Below, piece by piece: positions 1-12,710 of a DNA stretch of 64,000 nt. How positions within the stretch are numbered: position 1 is the first letter of the stretch; each line of letters begins with the position of its first letter. The position numbers and the translations under genes were made by a program. The stretch comes from Brachionus koreanus. Its lineage: Eukaryota; Rotifera; Eurotatoria; Ploima; Brachionidae. The stretch spans positions 1,491,409 to 1,555,408 of the forward strand of contig PJRA01000263.1 of the NCBI GenBank assembly GCA_016987375.1, read 5' to 3'. The notes below the pieces were generated by a model. That model was not told where the DNA came from. It worked only from the letters and a program-made list of their open reading frames with translations, and ran no database searches.

Positions 1-1588
1 GAGTATTCCGAATATTTGCTATGATAGTTGGCAAATTGAAAACCAAGAAATTGTAAGTCAACAAGTATTTCGGAGAATGTTGACAACGCGGTAAGTCAGC
101 ATTCTCCGAAAAATTAAAGAATTCAAATGCAGGAAGTCAATTGCTATAAATAAAACTCTTTACAAATACTTAATAAATTCTTTTTTTGATTATTGTTTTA
201 TTATATTAAAATGCTGCACCCAAATTATTAAAAAAGACCTAAATAAATGATAAAGCAAACTCACTGTTTATTAAATTTTTTAAAATTTTTAAATCACAAA
301 ATTAGCGAAAATCAAAACAAAATGTCCATTGAGTAATGTTCGAGACAATAAAATAAGAATCAAACAACCAAAAATGACATTAAATATATTTTTTTAAAAC
401 CTTTTTTTTTTAATTTAATTTATTGATCTTATTCATTTAAACATTTAATTCAATTAAAAAATATACAAATATAAACGTATTCAAAGGTATAGAACTGTGA
501 ACCAGGTTGTGTGTCATTAATTGTGTCATTTTTATATTTATACAATAAACTAAAATAAACTTATTTTAATTTTGCTATTTTGTGAACTTTTATTTTGCAT
601 TTTATTTTTTACTTTTGGGTCTTGAAATTATAAATAATGATAAATGATAAAATAAAAAATTACTTAAATCAGTCATTTTCAAGCTAGTCAATTTATAAAT
701 ATTATATTTAGATTTCTAATAAAAATTTATAAAGTTTAATTAGAGCATAAAATGTCTAAAAAGAGAATAAAATGAATTATTTGAAATTTTGTTTATTTAA
801 ATTAATTTTTACTCAAAAATAAACATGATAAAAAAATTGAAAAAATTATTTAAGTTTTCCATTTAGAAATAAATCAATTTAAAGATTGATAAATTTTTAA
901 TTAAAGCAAATTGGTTATTAAACCATCAAAATAACGTTGTCCCTTTTAAATTTTAAATTATAAAACAAGTAAATAATTATTTCTTAAAGTCTTCAGGTAA
1001 GATATTTTCAACGTGTTATAATTTTTAAAAATTTATTTTGCATGCATAATTTAACTTTCCAGGTAAATTATCTAATAGAAAAATTAGATATTTTTGTCAA
1101 GTTTGTTTTGCATTTTTAAATTTAGCTCAAAGTTAATCAGTCATGTACAAAACCCCTAACTTGGAAGTGATTCAAAATGCAAAATTAAAAGCAATAATAA
1201 TATGGAGAATATTTGTGTTTGTAACCGAACAATAGAGCAAAATTAAACTTCGCTATAGCTCAGCTTTTTTTATTTAAGATTTCAAAAAAGGCACTTTTAT
1301 GCATTCGCGACAGTCGTAGTTCGTTCCACTTGAACTCTTAAATTAAATCGACGCAATTTTTTTCATTTTTGTTTAGTTTACTATCAACCAAATATTCTAT
1401 CTACTTTCATAAAAAATTATTTACTTTGTTTTGAAACATAAAAATCACTTAAAGCCAAATGAAAATTTTCTCTCTATTTTTTTCTACTATCAAGAAATCT
1501 TCGTATCTACTCAAACTAAGTCACATTTTTAAAATTTAATTCTATTTTAGTTACAGAAAAATTGTTTTTAAATGAGTAAATAAAAACT
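1..1588. other. Intergenic region upstream of KDM5
   Basis: AT-rich DNA with no supportable gene. It should contain the KDM5 promoter and 5' UTR, but no clear TATA or initiator could be chosen from composition alone. The stretch 490-560 resembles the tail seen at 12616-12710 (a TTGTGCCATT-like block followed by an AAACTAAA-type run), so it is probably an old retroelement 3' end. A short hairpin lies at 69-110. Confidence 0.5.
69..110. repeat. Short inverted repeat (hairpin)
   Basis: Positions 69-84 and 95-110 are reverse complements at 15 of 16 bases (TTCGGAGAATGTTGAC against its partner), with a 10-base loop. It could be a foldback transposon end or a chance hairpin. No function is assigned. 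Confidence 0.5.
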
Positions 1589-4500
1589 ATGTCCCAAATA
1601 AAATTAAATGAGATTACAGAGGCAATTACATTTACGCCTACTGCCGATGAATTCAAAGAACCACTGGAATACGTAGAAAAAATTCGACTAATTGGTGAAA
1701 AGTACGGAATATGCAAAATAGTACCACCATCAGATTGGAAGCCTCCATTTGCAATTGATATGTTTAATTTCAAATTTAGACCAAGAATACAAAGACTAAA
1801 TGAATTAGAGGTAATTAACATGTTTGATTTGTATTTATAATTCTTCGTAAAACTCATGTGCTAACATGGGTGTTTAATATTCATAGGCTTAGATTGTCTT
1901 AAAATGACATTGTGTGTCCTATGACCTTGACATTATTAAAAAAAATTCTTAAAGTTATGAACAGATTTTATCATGAGACTTTAATATGAAGGTTGGATTA
2001 AGAAAAATTGTTTTGGTTATTTAAAAGTTTTTAAATTTTTCGATTAGAATTGATTGAAATACAAAATTAATTAAAATTTAGTAAAATATTTTTCTATAAA
2101 TTTCTATTTTTATCTTAATTATTTTAAAATTTAGAGGATAAATGTTAATAGTTTTTGGTATTTGAAATTTTTAGTCACTTTACGAAATTGAGCATTCCTA
2201 AAAAAATTTAAGGCAACAAAATGTCTTAATTTTGGACATATCTATGTCAATTATTTGCACACGATTGTGTGCTGGTAAATTAATGGTTTTTTTAGATTAA
2301 GCTGTAAAAAATGAAGAAAAAAATCTTTTTAGTTGAGAATTCTTTTTAAATTTGATATATTCAATGTTAAGCAATTATAGGGTCAACTTTGTAAAGCAAA
2401 AATAATAATTTTAAAAATTTTTTAGTTTTTTTTTAACCACAATAAAAAAAATTCAATATTAATTTCCTTTTTTTTATAAAAATTAAAAATTTTAAAATTA
2501 TTTTATTTTCGATATATAAAGAATAATGATCGATTAGTGTTTAACACTTAAAGGATCAGTTTTATTATGAAACCTATTTTTATACCCCATATCTTTGGGA
2601 CTGTTCGTCAAATTTCCAAAAATTAAATTTTATTTAAGATTTATTCTTATGAACAAATTTAGAATTTTATTTGGACAAAAAGATAGTGTCAAATTGATAC
2701 TGGTCCTTTAAGTGCTACTAGGAAACACTTCTTATTGTTATCAATTTTAATTTTTCCAAAGCTAAAAAAACTCATAATCACTTTTTTTATCATAGACATA
2801 ATTTTGTTGATTTAAAAAAAAGGCAAAAAATTTTAAAATTTTTCATTTTGTTTCAATTTTTTTCTTATCATTTGAAAAAAAATAAAAACAAACATTAAAT
2901 GCTTTTCATTTATTTTAAAAAAATTGTAAACAAAAAATAAAATCAATAAATATTTGACATTTTCACTAAAAATATTTATACAACTAATTTAGAATTAAAT
3001 TAGATTGATGATTAAACTGTTAGTGTACTTTTATTCAAAGCTAATAAAAAACGAAAAATTAATTTTTAGATTTAATTTTTTTTTTAAAGAATAATTTTTA
3101 AAGCTTATTTTATTTTATTGTCTAGGCAAATACCCGAATTAAGCTGAATTTTCTTGAAAAAATATCAAAATTTTGGGAACTACAAGTAAGTTGGATATTT
3201 TTCAATCAAACTAAAAATGAAAAAATAATTAATATACAAAAAAATAAAAAAAGGGAAAAAAATTTCGAATTCCAATAGTAGAAGGCCGTCAATTGGACAT
3301 TTACAGACTGTACAAAATGGTTGACGAGCAAGGTGGCTTTGAACCAGTCTCCAAAAACAAACGATGGGCCTATTTAGCCAAACAGCTCAACTACAAAGAC
3401 GCTTACACATGCACAACTATTAAAATGCACTACGAAAACATTCTTTATCCATACATTTTATTTGAAGCTGGAGTTACTTTGCCGGGCGAAAGCACAAACC
3501 GCAAAACCAGTGAATCAGAATGCAAAGCAAACAGAAAAAAACCTAAACTGGACGAAGACAAAATAGAGCACATCAAGTGTCTGGTGTGCGATCGAGGAGA
3601 TGACGAAGCATTTATGCTTTTGTGCGATGGCTGCGACGACAGCTATCACACATTTTGTCTTTATCCGCCGCTCAAAGAAATACCCAAAGGAGAGTGGCGC
3701 TGTCCAGTGTGCATAGCGCAAATATGCAAAAAACCCACAGATGCATACGGCTTTGGTCAGTCAAAAATCGAGTACAATCTAAGCGATTTTGGCAAAATGG
3801 CCGACAAATTCAAGAAAGAATATTTTAAAAAAGAGCCGCGTCAAGTTTTGCTAGATGAATGCGAGCGAGAATTTTGGCGCATACTAACCAGCCCCGACGA
3901 ATCAGTCGAGGTAGAGTACGGCGCCGATTTGCATACACTGGAAACAGGCAGCGGTTTTCCGACCAAATCAAACAAAGGCAAATACAAAGAATCGTTTGAT
4001 CCGTATGTAGACTCGCCGTGGAATTTAAACAATTTGTCTCTATTGAGCAAATCAGTGCTTAGCCAAATGAATGTGGACATATCTGGCATGAAAATACCAT
4101 GGGCGTATGTGGGCATGTGCTTTTCGTGCTTTTGTTGGCACGTCGAGGACCATTGGTCCTACTCGATAAACTATTTGCACATGGGCGAGCCTAAGACTTG
4201 GTACGGAGTGTCCGGTTTGGACGCCGATAAATTCGAACAAGTGATGAAAAAAAGCGCACCTGAACTATTCGAAAAATCGCCCGATCTTCTTCATCATTTG
4301 GTGACAATAATGAATCCAACGTTGCTTCAAGAGGGCGGTGTGCCCATACACAGAATACACCAGAGGGCCGGCGAGTTTGTGATCACGTTTCCGCGCGCCT
4401 ATCACGCAGGCTTCAATCAGGGCTTCAATTTTGCCGAGGCGGTTAATTTTTGTCCAGCCGATTGGATGTCGATTGGCCGCGCTGCTATACAAAATTACAA

Positions 4501-7500
4501 ACAAGTCAAACGACACACGGTCTTCTCTCACGACGAGCTTGTGTGCAAAGTGGCGCTTAACAAAACAAACATTGACTTGAACGTGTCCATTGCCATACAA
4601 AACGAGCTCAAAACGATGATTGACCAAGAGACCAGGGAGCGAAAGCTGCTGCTTGACAAAGGCGTTAAGAGTGCGCGCAGAGTCAACTTTGAGTTGTACT
4701 CGGACGACGAGAGAACTTGCGATTACTGCAAAACGACTTGCTTTATGTCGGCGCTGACCTGTTCGTGTCAACAGGATCGAATTGTGTGTCTGGACCACTT
4801 TGAGCATTTGTGCGCCGTGTCGACCGCCAACGGCAAAGTAGTGCAGAGCCAAGCGCACAAGCTGACCATTCTATTTCGCTATGAAATGCAAGAGCTTTGT
4901 CTCATGTACAACAAGCTTAAGCAGATGACCGACGAATACTTTGTCTGGTGCAATAAGGTCAAAAATCTGCTCGGCATAAACGACGACCCCGACTTGGAGA
5001 TAATCGAGTCGGACTCGACGTATAACAAGCCGCATTTTAAAGTATTTCTCAAATTGTATCAAGAAGCCAAAGAGAAACAATATCCGGCCAAAATTTTAAT
5101 GTTCAAAAAAATGAAAATAAACTTGCTCAAGCAGCTCGAGGACGAGCTAAATCGAGCAGTGACAATTGGAAAATTGTGCAAGAAATATTTGAATGCATTC
5201 AAAACAGGAGAAAAATCGGACTCCGATGACGAAGTCATATTTGTCAAAGAGACTAGTATCAAGTCGAACAGGCCATATTTGAACGATCTAAAGCAGCTAC
5301 TCGATGACTTGAATTCGCTCAAGTGCGACTTGGATGAGGCCGATGTGTTCCGCACTTTGGTCAGCGAGAGTGTTGAGTATGAGAACAAGATAAAAAAAAT
5401 GATAGACGAATGGAATTTGAATAAGTTGGATGAGCTGACCAAGGCTGTCGAGTATTTGGAGCGCATTGATATCGAATTTCCGACAAATTTAATGCACCAG
5501 ATTAGAACAATGCACAAACAAGCTGTTTGGTTGGACAAGGTGAAAAAAATCGAGCCTAACACAAACATTACTGTGCTGCAGAGTCTTCTTGATGAGTTTG
5601 TGTCCGAGTCGTTGATTACCAAATTTGGCGACAAAAAATGCGACGTAATACAAAAAAATTTTGTCGACTTGCAAGAATTGGTTTGTGTGACGCAAACGTG
5701 TGACGAAAAGGCCAAAAAAATGATAAATAATGCCAATAAAAGACTTGAGAATATGGAATCGCTGCTTAACGAGTGCCAGAATATTCCCATTAAAATCGAT
5801 AATGTGATCAAATTGGAAGATTTAGTTCACAAAGCTCGACTATGGAAGCAAAAAGCAAACGAACTAGTCAAAGTAAGTCTCTTTAATTGATTAATCTAAC
5901 AAAAAAAAAAGCTTCAGGCAAGAAAATTTAATGGTAAAAATTAAAAAAAAAACACTAGAAAATTTACCCATGATAAACGATTTATTCAATTTTTTTTTTA
6001 AATCTTAGCTAATAATGGAGATTAATTTGAAAAATCTCTTTTTGATAAAAGACTGATATGTTAGTTAGCATGAATGTTTAATTGTGTTCTATCACTAAAT
6101 TTAATCTATTTTTAAAATTTTCAATTTTAGACAAAATTTTGTTTAGTATTGAATAAAATAATTTTGTAAAAGAGTTTGAAAAATTAAATTGATTTTTTTC
6201 TTTTTGTTGAAAGATTTTTCTTAACATGTTTTAAAAATTTTGTGACACTAAGATGCTTGGAACTGCGTGACTATGTTCCGTTTGACCCAATCGGATAGAC
6301 TTATAATTATAATCTTTAAAGCAAAGTCAATTTTATGCTTAAATTTAAACTACCATTTTGTCAAAATCATCTCTAAAAGGTCTTTAAATATTTTTTGATT
6401 AGCTTCAAAGGCATGTTTTTTAAATAAATAAACTTTCAACGTTTAACTTTTTCTAAGTCTTCAAATATTTTATCCATATATAATTATCGACTACACTTGC
6501 TATGTTTTACTACAAATGAATATTTGTCTTGGCAACAAATTTTGGTAATTTGAAGGACGGTTGGAGAAATAAATACATCAATGCAGTCTAAATAATTATA
6601 TTATATTAATAACTTAATTCTAACTTAGTAGCTCATTAAAATTTTTTCACGCTGCAAAGAACCCATGATGTTACCAAGTTAATCTTGATAGTACTATTCT
6701 AGGTTCAGATTAGAAAATTTAAACAATAAAGAAGTGAATGTAGATAAATTCCTTTCATTAATCTTTAAATTTTTTAGCTAAGATTCTCAAAAATTTAATT
6801 TTTAAATAGTAAGATAAAAAATATCAATAAAACATATAAATTGTGGATACTAAAAAAATTTTTAATAAGTTCGATCCAAGAATTAACTTTGAGCATTAAA
6901 ATCCATTCAATTTTTGTTTCATTTAACTAAAAGAAAACAATTAAAAGTTTAATTTTTACACTAGAACGCTCGAGTGGTTTTTTAGACACATTTTTGAAAA
7001 ATTGAAACTTGAATTTTATCACATAAAAATAAAATTCTTATAAACGGCTTTTATTAGCTAAAAATCTTGATTGTAATTTTTTAGAAAATGAATAAATTTT
7101 CATAGAAAATGTTTAATTTATCTTAACACTAGAAAGCCCGGCTGATTTCTCATTAAAATTTCAAATAAAGTAATCAAGATAAATTAAACATTTTCTATGA
7201 AAATTTATTCATTTTCTAAAAAATTACAATCAAGATTTTTAGCTAATAAAAGCCGTTTATAAGAATTTTATTTTTATGTGATAAAATTCAAGTTTCAATT
7301 TTTCAAAAATGTGTCTAAAAAACCACTCGAGCGTTCTAGTCTTAATAACTTAATTTTAAATTTCTATGCGAAATCAGTCGGGCTTTCTAGTATTAAGTTC
7401 ATTACAGATTTTCACATAATAATTTAATCATTATTTTTAAAAATCTATTCACTGTACGAAACTATATTTTTATTATTATGTTTCAATAACAGTTTATAAA

Positions 7501-9663
7501 AAAAAAATAATCAATTTTATGTTTTGTTTTCTGTCTCTTAAAACTTAAAGGCCAGAGGCATTTTTCAACTTATTTTATTTGACTCGTTTCTTTACTTTTT
7601 TTCAATGATAATAAAATTATTTTGTAATAAAAATTAAATAATTATAAAATTAAATATTTATTTTTTAAATAATAAGTAACAAAAAGGGTTCAAAAGACCC
7701 CCTCAGCCTTTGAGTGTTAAAATATGATAGATTTAAGCTAAATATTCACTTTTTCATAATTTAAATTTTTTTTCAAGTCTGAGCTATGACTTGAATGATT
7801 TAAAAAAGTAAAGAAAAAAATTTTCCATTATAAATTTTGGCTTCCAACAAGCCCGTATAACAAACAATTTATTTTTTTTACTTTAAAAAATTAAAATAAA
7901 ACATTAAATTTAATATTTATTTTAAATTAAAGTCTGAGCCATACGTAAACGAATTAAAAGACTTGGTAAAAGAAAGCGATGAACTTCAGATAAAATTTGA
8001 CTCGGTTTCAATTTTGCACACTCGTCTTAATCTGTTCACCGAATGGCTTTTCAAATTAGAAACAACATTTCTTAAATCGGATTCTGCCAAGACTGTGTTG
8101 GACATATTAACACCCCGTCTCGATATCGAACACTTCAATCACAAATTACAAAATAGCCTGAAAGCATGTGCTAGCTCAAGTTCGTCACCCATTTTGAACG
8201 AGGTAGCCATGTCCAAGTACATGACAAAACGTCAGCGCGAAAAAAGCCTCACTCTCAATTTAAATTCATCAAAATCAGACGCTCAAGAGCCAACCATTGA
8301 GTCATCTCTAGATTTCTATGCCAATGAAACCAATTTAGAAAATCTCAAGGAAAAATACAAAAGTCTACAATACAAAGAAATTGAGTTCATAAAGCAGAGT
8401 CGTCGTTTGAATACTGAAAGAATTTTACTACTAAAAAATTTTCTACAAAATGTTGTACTAAACCTGTCCGAGCCGATTAACATCAAAGAAAACTCTTTGA
8501 ATAAAATAAAGTGCACTTCGTGCACTAGCTCCATGCTTAATCGAATATTTTCATCTAATCATTTTAATCAATGTAGACTTTGTCTTGGCTTGTACTGTTC
8601 CGTGTGCAATAATGTCAATTTAAAGCAGTCTAAACTTAAAATGGCCGAATCGACCAACTATTTGTGCCCTCAGTGCGACAGATCCAAACGGCCCAAACTT
8701 GACACAGTGGTTGATTTTTTGATTAAATTTGAAAAATTACAGGTCAAGTCATTTGAGTCAAATGCGCTTCAAATGTTCGTCAATCGAGCTCTAAATTGGA
8801 ATGAAAAATACGACAAGCTAATTAAAGAAATTGATGGTGCTATTCAAGAATGTGATGGCAATGAGTCGACTTGGGAGGAAAAAATAAATCCGTTGAAAAA
8901 ACAGGAGCTGCATGATTTGCACATAGACGGCCTATTGCTTGAAATAGACTCGACCAAAGTACTTCAATTGAATGATTTAATGGAAAAAATGGAATGCGGC
9001 GAACTGGCCGAATTGAGGTCTGTATGTGATAGAATAAATGAATTCAAGGACAAAATTCAGTTTGTTGAAGCGGGTCCGAGTGCCCCGTTGAATTCACAGG
9101 TTTCGTCGCCGATAGTGCCAGCTACCAGTCGATCCAAGCCTGCTAAACTTGAAAAAATCAAAATTAACAAAATAGCGCGGAACAGTGAAGGAAATGAAAC
9201 AGATAAGACAAAAATTAAAGATGCTAGGGGCAAGAAATCAAAGATAAAAGACTCGGATCCACCAAAGAGTCGCAAGAGAGAAATAAATCAAGTGTATGAC
9301 TCGGATGAGGAGCAGTGTGCGGCACTCAAGTGTCTAAAACCTATGGGAGATAACATCAAATGGGTACAGTGTGATGGCGATTGTCAAAAATGGTTTCATA
9401 TGGCATGTGTTGGTATAACAAAAATAAAGCGTAGAGATAAGTATTTGTGTCATTTGTGTACGATTACACAAGATGAGAATTCAACTAGTTCTAGTAATAC
9501 AAGTTTGAATAATGGCAAGAATGAGTCAAAATTAACTTATGAAGAATCAATGGAAAATGAAGATTTGAAAAATGACCAAGATTCTAGTTTAATAATAAGC
9601 AAAATGGAGACAGATACAACCGAGAGTGTAAATCTGAATGCTACTATTGAAATAATCGAATAG
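1589..9663 (+). CDS. KDM5: Lysine-specific histone H3K4 demethylase 5 (KDM5/JARID1/Lid)
   Basis: Four exons (1589-1810, 3126-3185, 3254-5872, 7933-9663; all phase 0, GT-AG) give 1543 aa, within the 1400-1800 aa usual for the family. KDM5 is a nuclear Fe(II)/2-oxoglutarate enzyme that removes methyl groups from H3K4. Domains in order: JmjN (about 14-74, with YGICKIVPP and DWKPPF), ARID (about 75-165), PHD1 (203-247, C4HC3), JmjC with iron ligands H390, E392 (HVE) and H478 (YHAGFNQGF), C5HC2 zinc finger (583-614), a PLU-1 helical region, a Cys-rich patch from 1161, and a C-terminal PHD (about 1429-1476, ending WFHMAC...CHLC). The start ATG begins directly before the JmjN domain. The core of exon 3 is much richer in G and C than exon 4 or the introns. 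Introns 1 and 3 hold MITEs. Family assignment is secure; only the exact 5' UTR is unknown. Confidence 0.96.
2545..2714. mobile_element. MITE-like element in KDM5 intron 1
   Basis: The ends are inverted: CACTTAAAGGATCAGT at 2545-2560 mirrors the sequence ending at 2714 with one mismatch in 16. The left side is preceded by TTAA (2541-2544), as expected for piggyBac-type insertion, but the right side reads CTAC, so the target duplication is not confirmed. An outer AGTGTTT pair (about 2536 and 2729) extends the symmetry. It has no coding capacity. Confidence 0.6.
6462..6725. repeat. Dispersed repeat R1, copy in KDM5 intron 3
   Basis: Clearly related to 19437-19660 inside CLEC16A intron 5. Both run through TTTTATCCAT, CTACAAATGAATAT/CTACACATGAATAT, a CACGCTGCAA block, then TTAATCTTGAT and GTACTATTCTA, in the same order and orientation. 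It contains no ORF. It is probably a fossil transposon or retroelement segment of unknown class. Confidence 0.65.
6959..7392. mobile_element. Nested pair of TTAA-type MITEs (outer copy)
   Basis: The outer element runs from CACTAGAACGCTCGAG at 6959 to CGGGCTTTCTAGTA at 7392, preceded by TTTA and followed by TTAA (7393-7396). It is interrupted after TTAA (7123-7126) by a second, oppositely oriented copy of the same family. Together the two copies form an inverted repeat of roughly 160 bp per arm (about 6959-7122 against 7170-7340) that could fold into a long hairpin in the KDM5 pre-mRNA. The TTAA target and CACTAGAA termini suggest mobilisation by a piggyBac-like transposase (inference). Confidence 0.8.
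7127..7341. mobile_element. Inner 215-bp TTAA MITE inserted into its own relative
   Basis: The element starts CACTAGAAAGCCCGGCTG and ends GCGTTCTAGTC. It is flanked by a perfect TTAA duplication (7123-7126 and 7342-7345). It has the same length and layout as the solo copy at 44737-44951, which fixes the unit at 215 bp. It is non-coding and its last bases are the inverse of its first. Confidence 0.85.
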
Positions 9664-10160
9664 TTTTAATTTAAAAGAATCAATGTCTGGATTAAAAATT
9701 TTATTTATAATTTAGACACCTGTTTAGTTGTAAATTAAGATTATGTAGGTATAAGTAATTCTCAACTTTATAGATTTTTTTTTATGATTGTTGTAAGTTA
9801 GTCGTTTTCGTTTGTTCTTTTTTTTTCTCATTGATTTGTTTACTCTTGTTGTACTCTGTTCTCTTTAATACATATTGAAATGGTCTAAAAATTTTTATTT
9901 CTAATTTAATTTAATCATTTTTAATTTATATTTCATTCAGCACTATATATTGTTCATTATTTAATAATAAGATAATAAAATTGCCAAAAAAATTACTTTT
10001 TTTAATATTTTTAATAATCCTTTGGTTTCATGATTCAAGTTATTCTTTTTTAATGGTTTAATATTGAAATAAAAATAACTTAAACTTGTATCACATGGCA
10101 AGTTTTTTTTCCTCTTTGACATTTTTTAGAAAAAAGTTGAATAAAAAAGCCCAAGCAGCA
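9664..10160. other. KDM5 3' flank
   Basis: AT-rich region after the KDM5 stop codon. No canonical AATAAA lies within the first 200 bases; AATACA near 9867 is a possible weak poly(A) signal. Nothing else is recognisable before the sequence gap. Confidence 0.4.
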
Positions 10161-10512
10161 NNNNNNNNNNNNNNNNNNNNNNNNNNNNNNNNNNNNNNNN
10201 NNNNNNNNNNNNNNNNNNNNNNNNNNNNNNNNNNNNNNNNNNNNNNNNNNNNNNNNNNNNNNNNNNNNNNNNNNNNNNNNNNNNNNNNNNNNNNNNNNNN
10301 NNNNNNNNNNNNNNNNNNNNNNNNNNNNNNNNNNNNNNNNNNNNNNNNNNNNNNNNNNNNNNNNNNNNNNNNNNNNNNNNNNNNNNNNNNNNNNNNNNNN
10401 NNNNNNNNNNNNNNNNNNNNNNNNNNNNNNNNNNNNNNNNNNNNNNNNNNNNNNNNNNNNNNNNNNNNNNNNNNNNNNNNNNNNNNNNNNNNNNNNNNNN
10501 NNNNNNNNNNNN
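10161..10512. other. Assembly gap (352 N)
   Basis: Unresolved bases. The short inverted words CATGGCAAGT (about 10095) and ACTTGCCATA (10513) flank the gap, which suggests that a repeat or foldback element defeated assembly here. The open frames across it are artefacts. Confidence 0.95.
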
Positions 10513-10719
10513 ACTTGCCATATCTAAAAATGGACTGAACTGAATGCTCTTCAAAATTATAAATCTAACTAAAGAATTCTAAAGAATTTTATATAGTGAA
10601 AGCTTAAAAAAAATTTTGAAATTTTGGTAATGTCATTATTGGAAAAAAAGCCTATCAGCAACTGCAATAACTTTAAAGGGAGAAAGGTAAAAGATTGATT
10701 TAAAAAATTTAATAGTGGT

Positions 10720-10910
10720 TATACGAGTCTTCAAATGAATAAAGGGTCAGAAAGACCAGCCATTCTCGATCAAAATGCTCTTCGTATGGCTGTTGAGAGC
10801 AACTCCAAGCTTATAACTAGCCAATTACCCTTATTTGTCACTATCGCCGATTATTATTGACTTTAATTTGATTAACAAAGTTGGCAGATGTTGCCGAGTT
10901 ATTATTTGAA
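10720..10910 (+). pseudogene. Possible mariner-type transposase relic (N-terminal helix-turn-helix region)
   Basis: One frame reads RPAILDQNALRMAVESNSK and continues to LPLFVTI. This resembles the second helix-turn-helix of mariner transposases (a G/S-R-P motif, then an acidic D-x-x-L helix, then a T-I pair). After stops and frameshifts a piece like INKVGRCCRVI follows, where the family has a GK-x-x-K-x-x-x-WVPH stretch. No catalytic domain was found. The call rests on pattern similarity only. Confidence 0.35.
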
Positions 10911-11527
10911 AGATTTAGATTTAGATAAAGAAGTACATTTATTTCCGAAATAAAATCAATGACTTCTTGGCTTCTTGATGGATCATTGATTTATGTTATT
11001 ATTGGTGAAAAAAGGTAATGTTGTATGTTTGGTGGAATTTACAAAAGATAATACACTTTGTGCTGGTTCTTTTTGGCTTAATAGCTCATTTTCTTAGAGG
11101 AAGGTTTTATACTTACAAAGAACAAGTTGAAAAGGTGTGATGAGTTTTTTGGAGAAGAATCGGCTGATAGGTGGCTAAAGACCCCAAAGCATAATAGTTT
11201 ATATTCGATTTAAATTAGTGTTATGAAAGTACATCATGTCCATCATGGAATATGATATTTCATTGTTTTTTATTTGAAATTGAAATATCTTGAATGTTAA
11301 AATTTAATTGTTTAGCTCCAAAATATTAATTATCAATTTCGGATATTTTCTCTATTCAACTCCTAATTATCAAAACCAATTTTGGGAAATGTGCTTCAAT
11401 CATAGCACAGTATTGTGAATCTGAACGAAGACCTTGCACAACGGCTTTCAGACCCTAAAATAACTATGCATAGCATGGTACACTAGAGAAAGATAAATTA
11501 ACTAAAGAAGACAAGGAAGAAGAGTTA

Positions 11528-12535
11528 GGATTTTGTGAAATTTAGTACAATAGAACAGAACAAAATTTAAAAAAAGAGTTTTGTTTAAAAGTCAAAAGCA
11601 AGTTCTGTAAATACAACATTCACAGTTGCACTATTATGGTAAAACTCTGAAATTTTAGTATATTTTAAATTTGGCTTTAGTTCACTTTGCAAAGATTTTG
11701 TACATCATTAGCAGACTTTGACTTTTGGTGCAACTAAGTATGTTGCAGTTTTTGGAAATTACAGAACTAATTAACAGCCTTCAGAAGAAATTTATTGAAA
11801 AAATTTACATTAAGACTATTAGCATGATTCAATTGAACCTCGAAGAAAAAGTATGTGAAGATTTGGTGTCAAACCTTTTCTCAAATTGAGATAAAAGAGT
11901 AGTATTTGTTTAAACAAAGAAAATTTGATTTGGCTTTAATTTCTTTTAATCACCAAAAAATCTTACTTTTCTAAAAACACTTTTATGAAACAAAATTACT
12001 TCTTTAATATAAACTGATTTAAAAAAATGATTGATCTCAAAAAGACATTTAATGAATCATCGATCGAAGATAAGAGTTCATCTGCTAACAAAAAAGGCAT
12101 TGAAATTGACAATCAGACAAACAACTCCAATTCTTGTAATCGACAAAACAGACGAAAAATAATTTACTAGAGCGTTGAAATTTTCAATGAGGCTAGAATG
12201 TAAACATCATATATTGTGCCATTTATATTTATTTAATCATTTAATCATATTAAATAAGTGAGAAATGATGTCGTAAGTATTGAAAAAAAATGGATCCACC
12301 AAAAACTCACAGCACCAAAAATGAAATAAAAGAATATTATAAATGTTCTATTAATTCTAATTTTGTTTTTATTAAAAAAAATTTTCTTTATTAAAGAGTA
12401 TTTTTATAAAAAAAAATTATTTTAATTTTACTTATTTTAAGTTTTTTTAGACAAACAAGGTATTCTAATATCACAAGAGTATTTTTAGAATGAAATGAGA
12501 AATTTAGAAGATCAGAATTTTTGATGAAAGAAAAA
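11528..12535 (+). repeat. Dispersed repeat R3, left copy
   Basis: Two blocks (11528-11745 and 11930-12535) match 54261-54505 and 55390-55975 in the same order. The shared core includes a start codon followed by MIDL(K/E)(K/E)TF, then an IEDKS motif, DNQTNN and SCNR. Here the frame stops after the Arg/Lys-rich segment, near 12167. The family looks like a decayed transposon with a short conserved peptide. I do not recognise the peptide. The second copy is longer because about 0.8 kb separates its blocks. Confidence 0.65.
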
Positions 12536-12615
12536 TTCAAAGCTATTTGATTTTTGGCGGCCCATAAAAGATCGTCGAATCATTTAATTCAATTTAAAAT
12601 AAAATATATAAATAA

Positions 12616-12710
12616 GGTAATTCACAGACATAATAACTGTAACAATGGAACAATGGTTTATGTCATCAATTGTGCCATTTATATTTATTCAGTAAACTAA
12701 ACTAAACTAA
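12616..12710 (+). repeat. Retroelement 3' tail with ACTAA microsatellite
   Basis: A TTGTGCCATTTATATTTATT block is followed by AGTAAACTAAACTAAACTAA, a simple-repeat tail typical of non-LTR retrotransposon or SINE 3' ends. Related blocks occur near 505-555 and 12215-12235. Confidence 0.5.

Noticed and set aside
4265..4858. 197-codon open frame antisense to KDM5
   Set aside because: It is a shadow of the GC-rich JmjC exon. It has no domain, and the sense strand encodes a conserved enzyme.
5059..5811. 250-codon open frame antisense to KDM5
   Set aside because: Low-complexity Ser/Phe-rich shadow of the PLU-1 helical region; no independent support.
10086..10554. Open frames across the first N run
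   Set aside because: Nearly all residues are unknown; produced by the gap.
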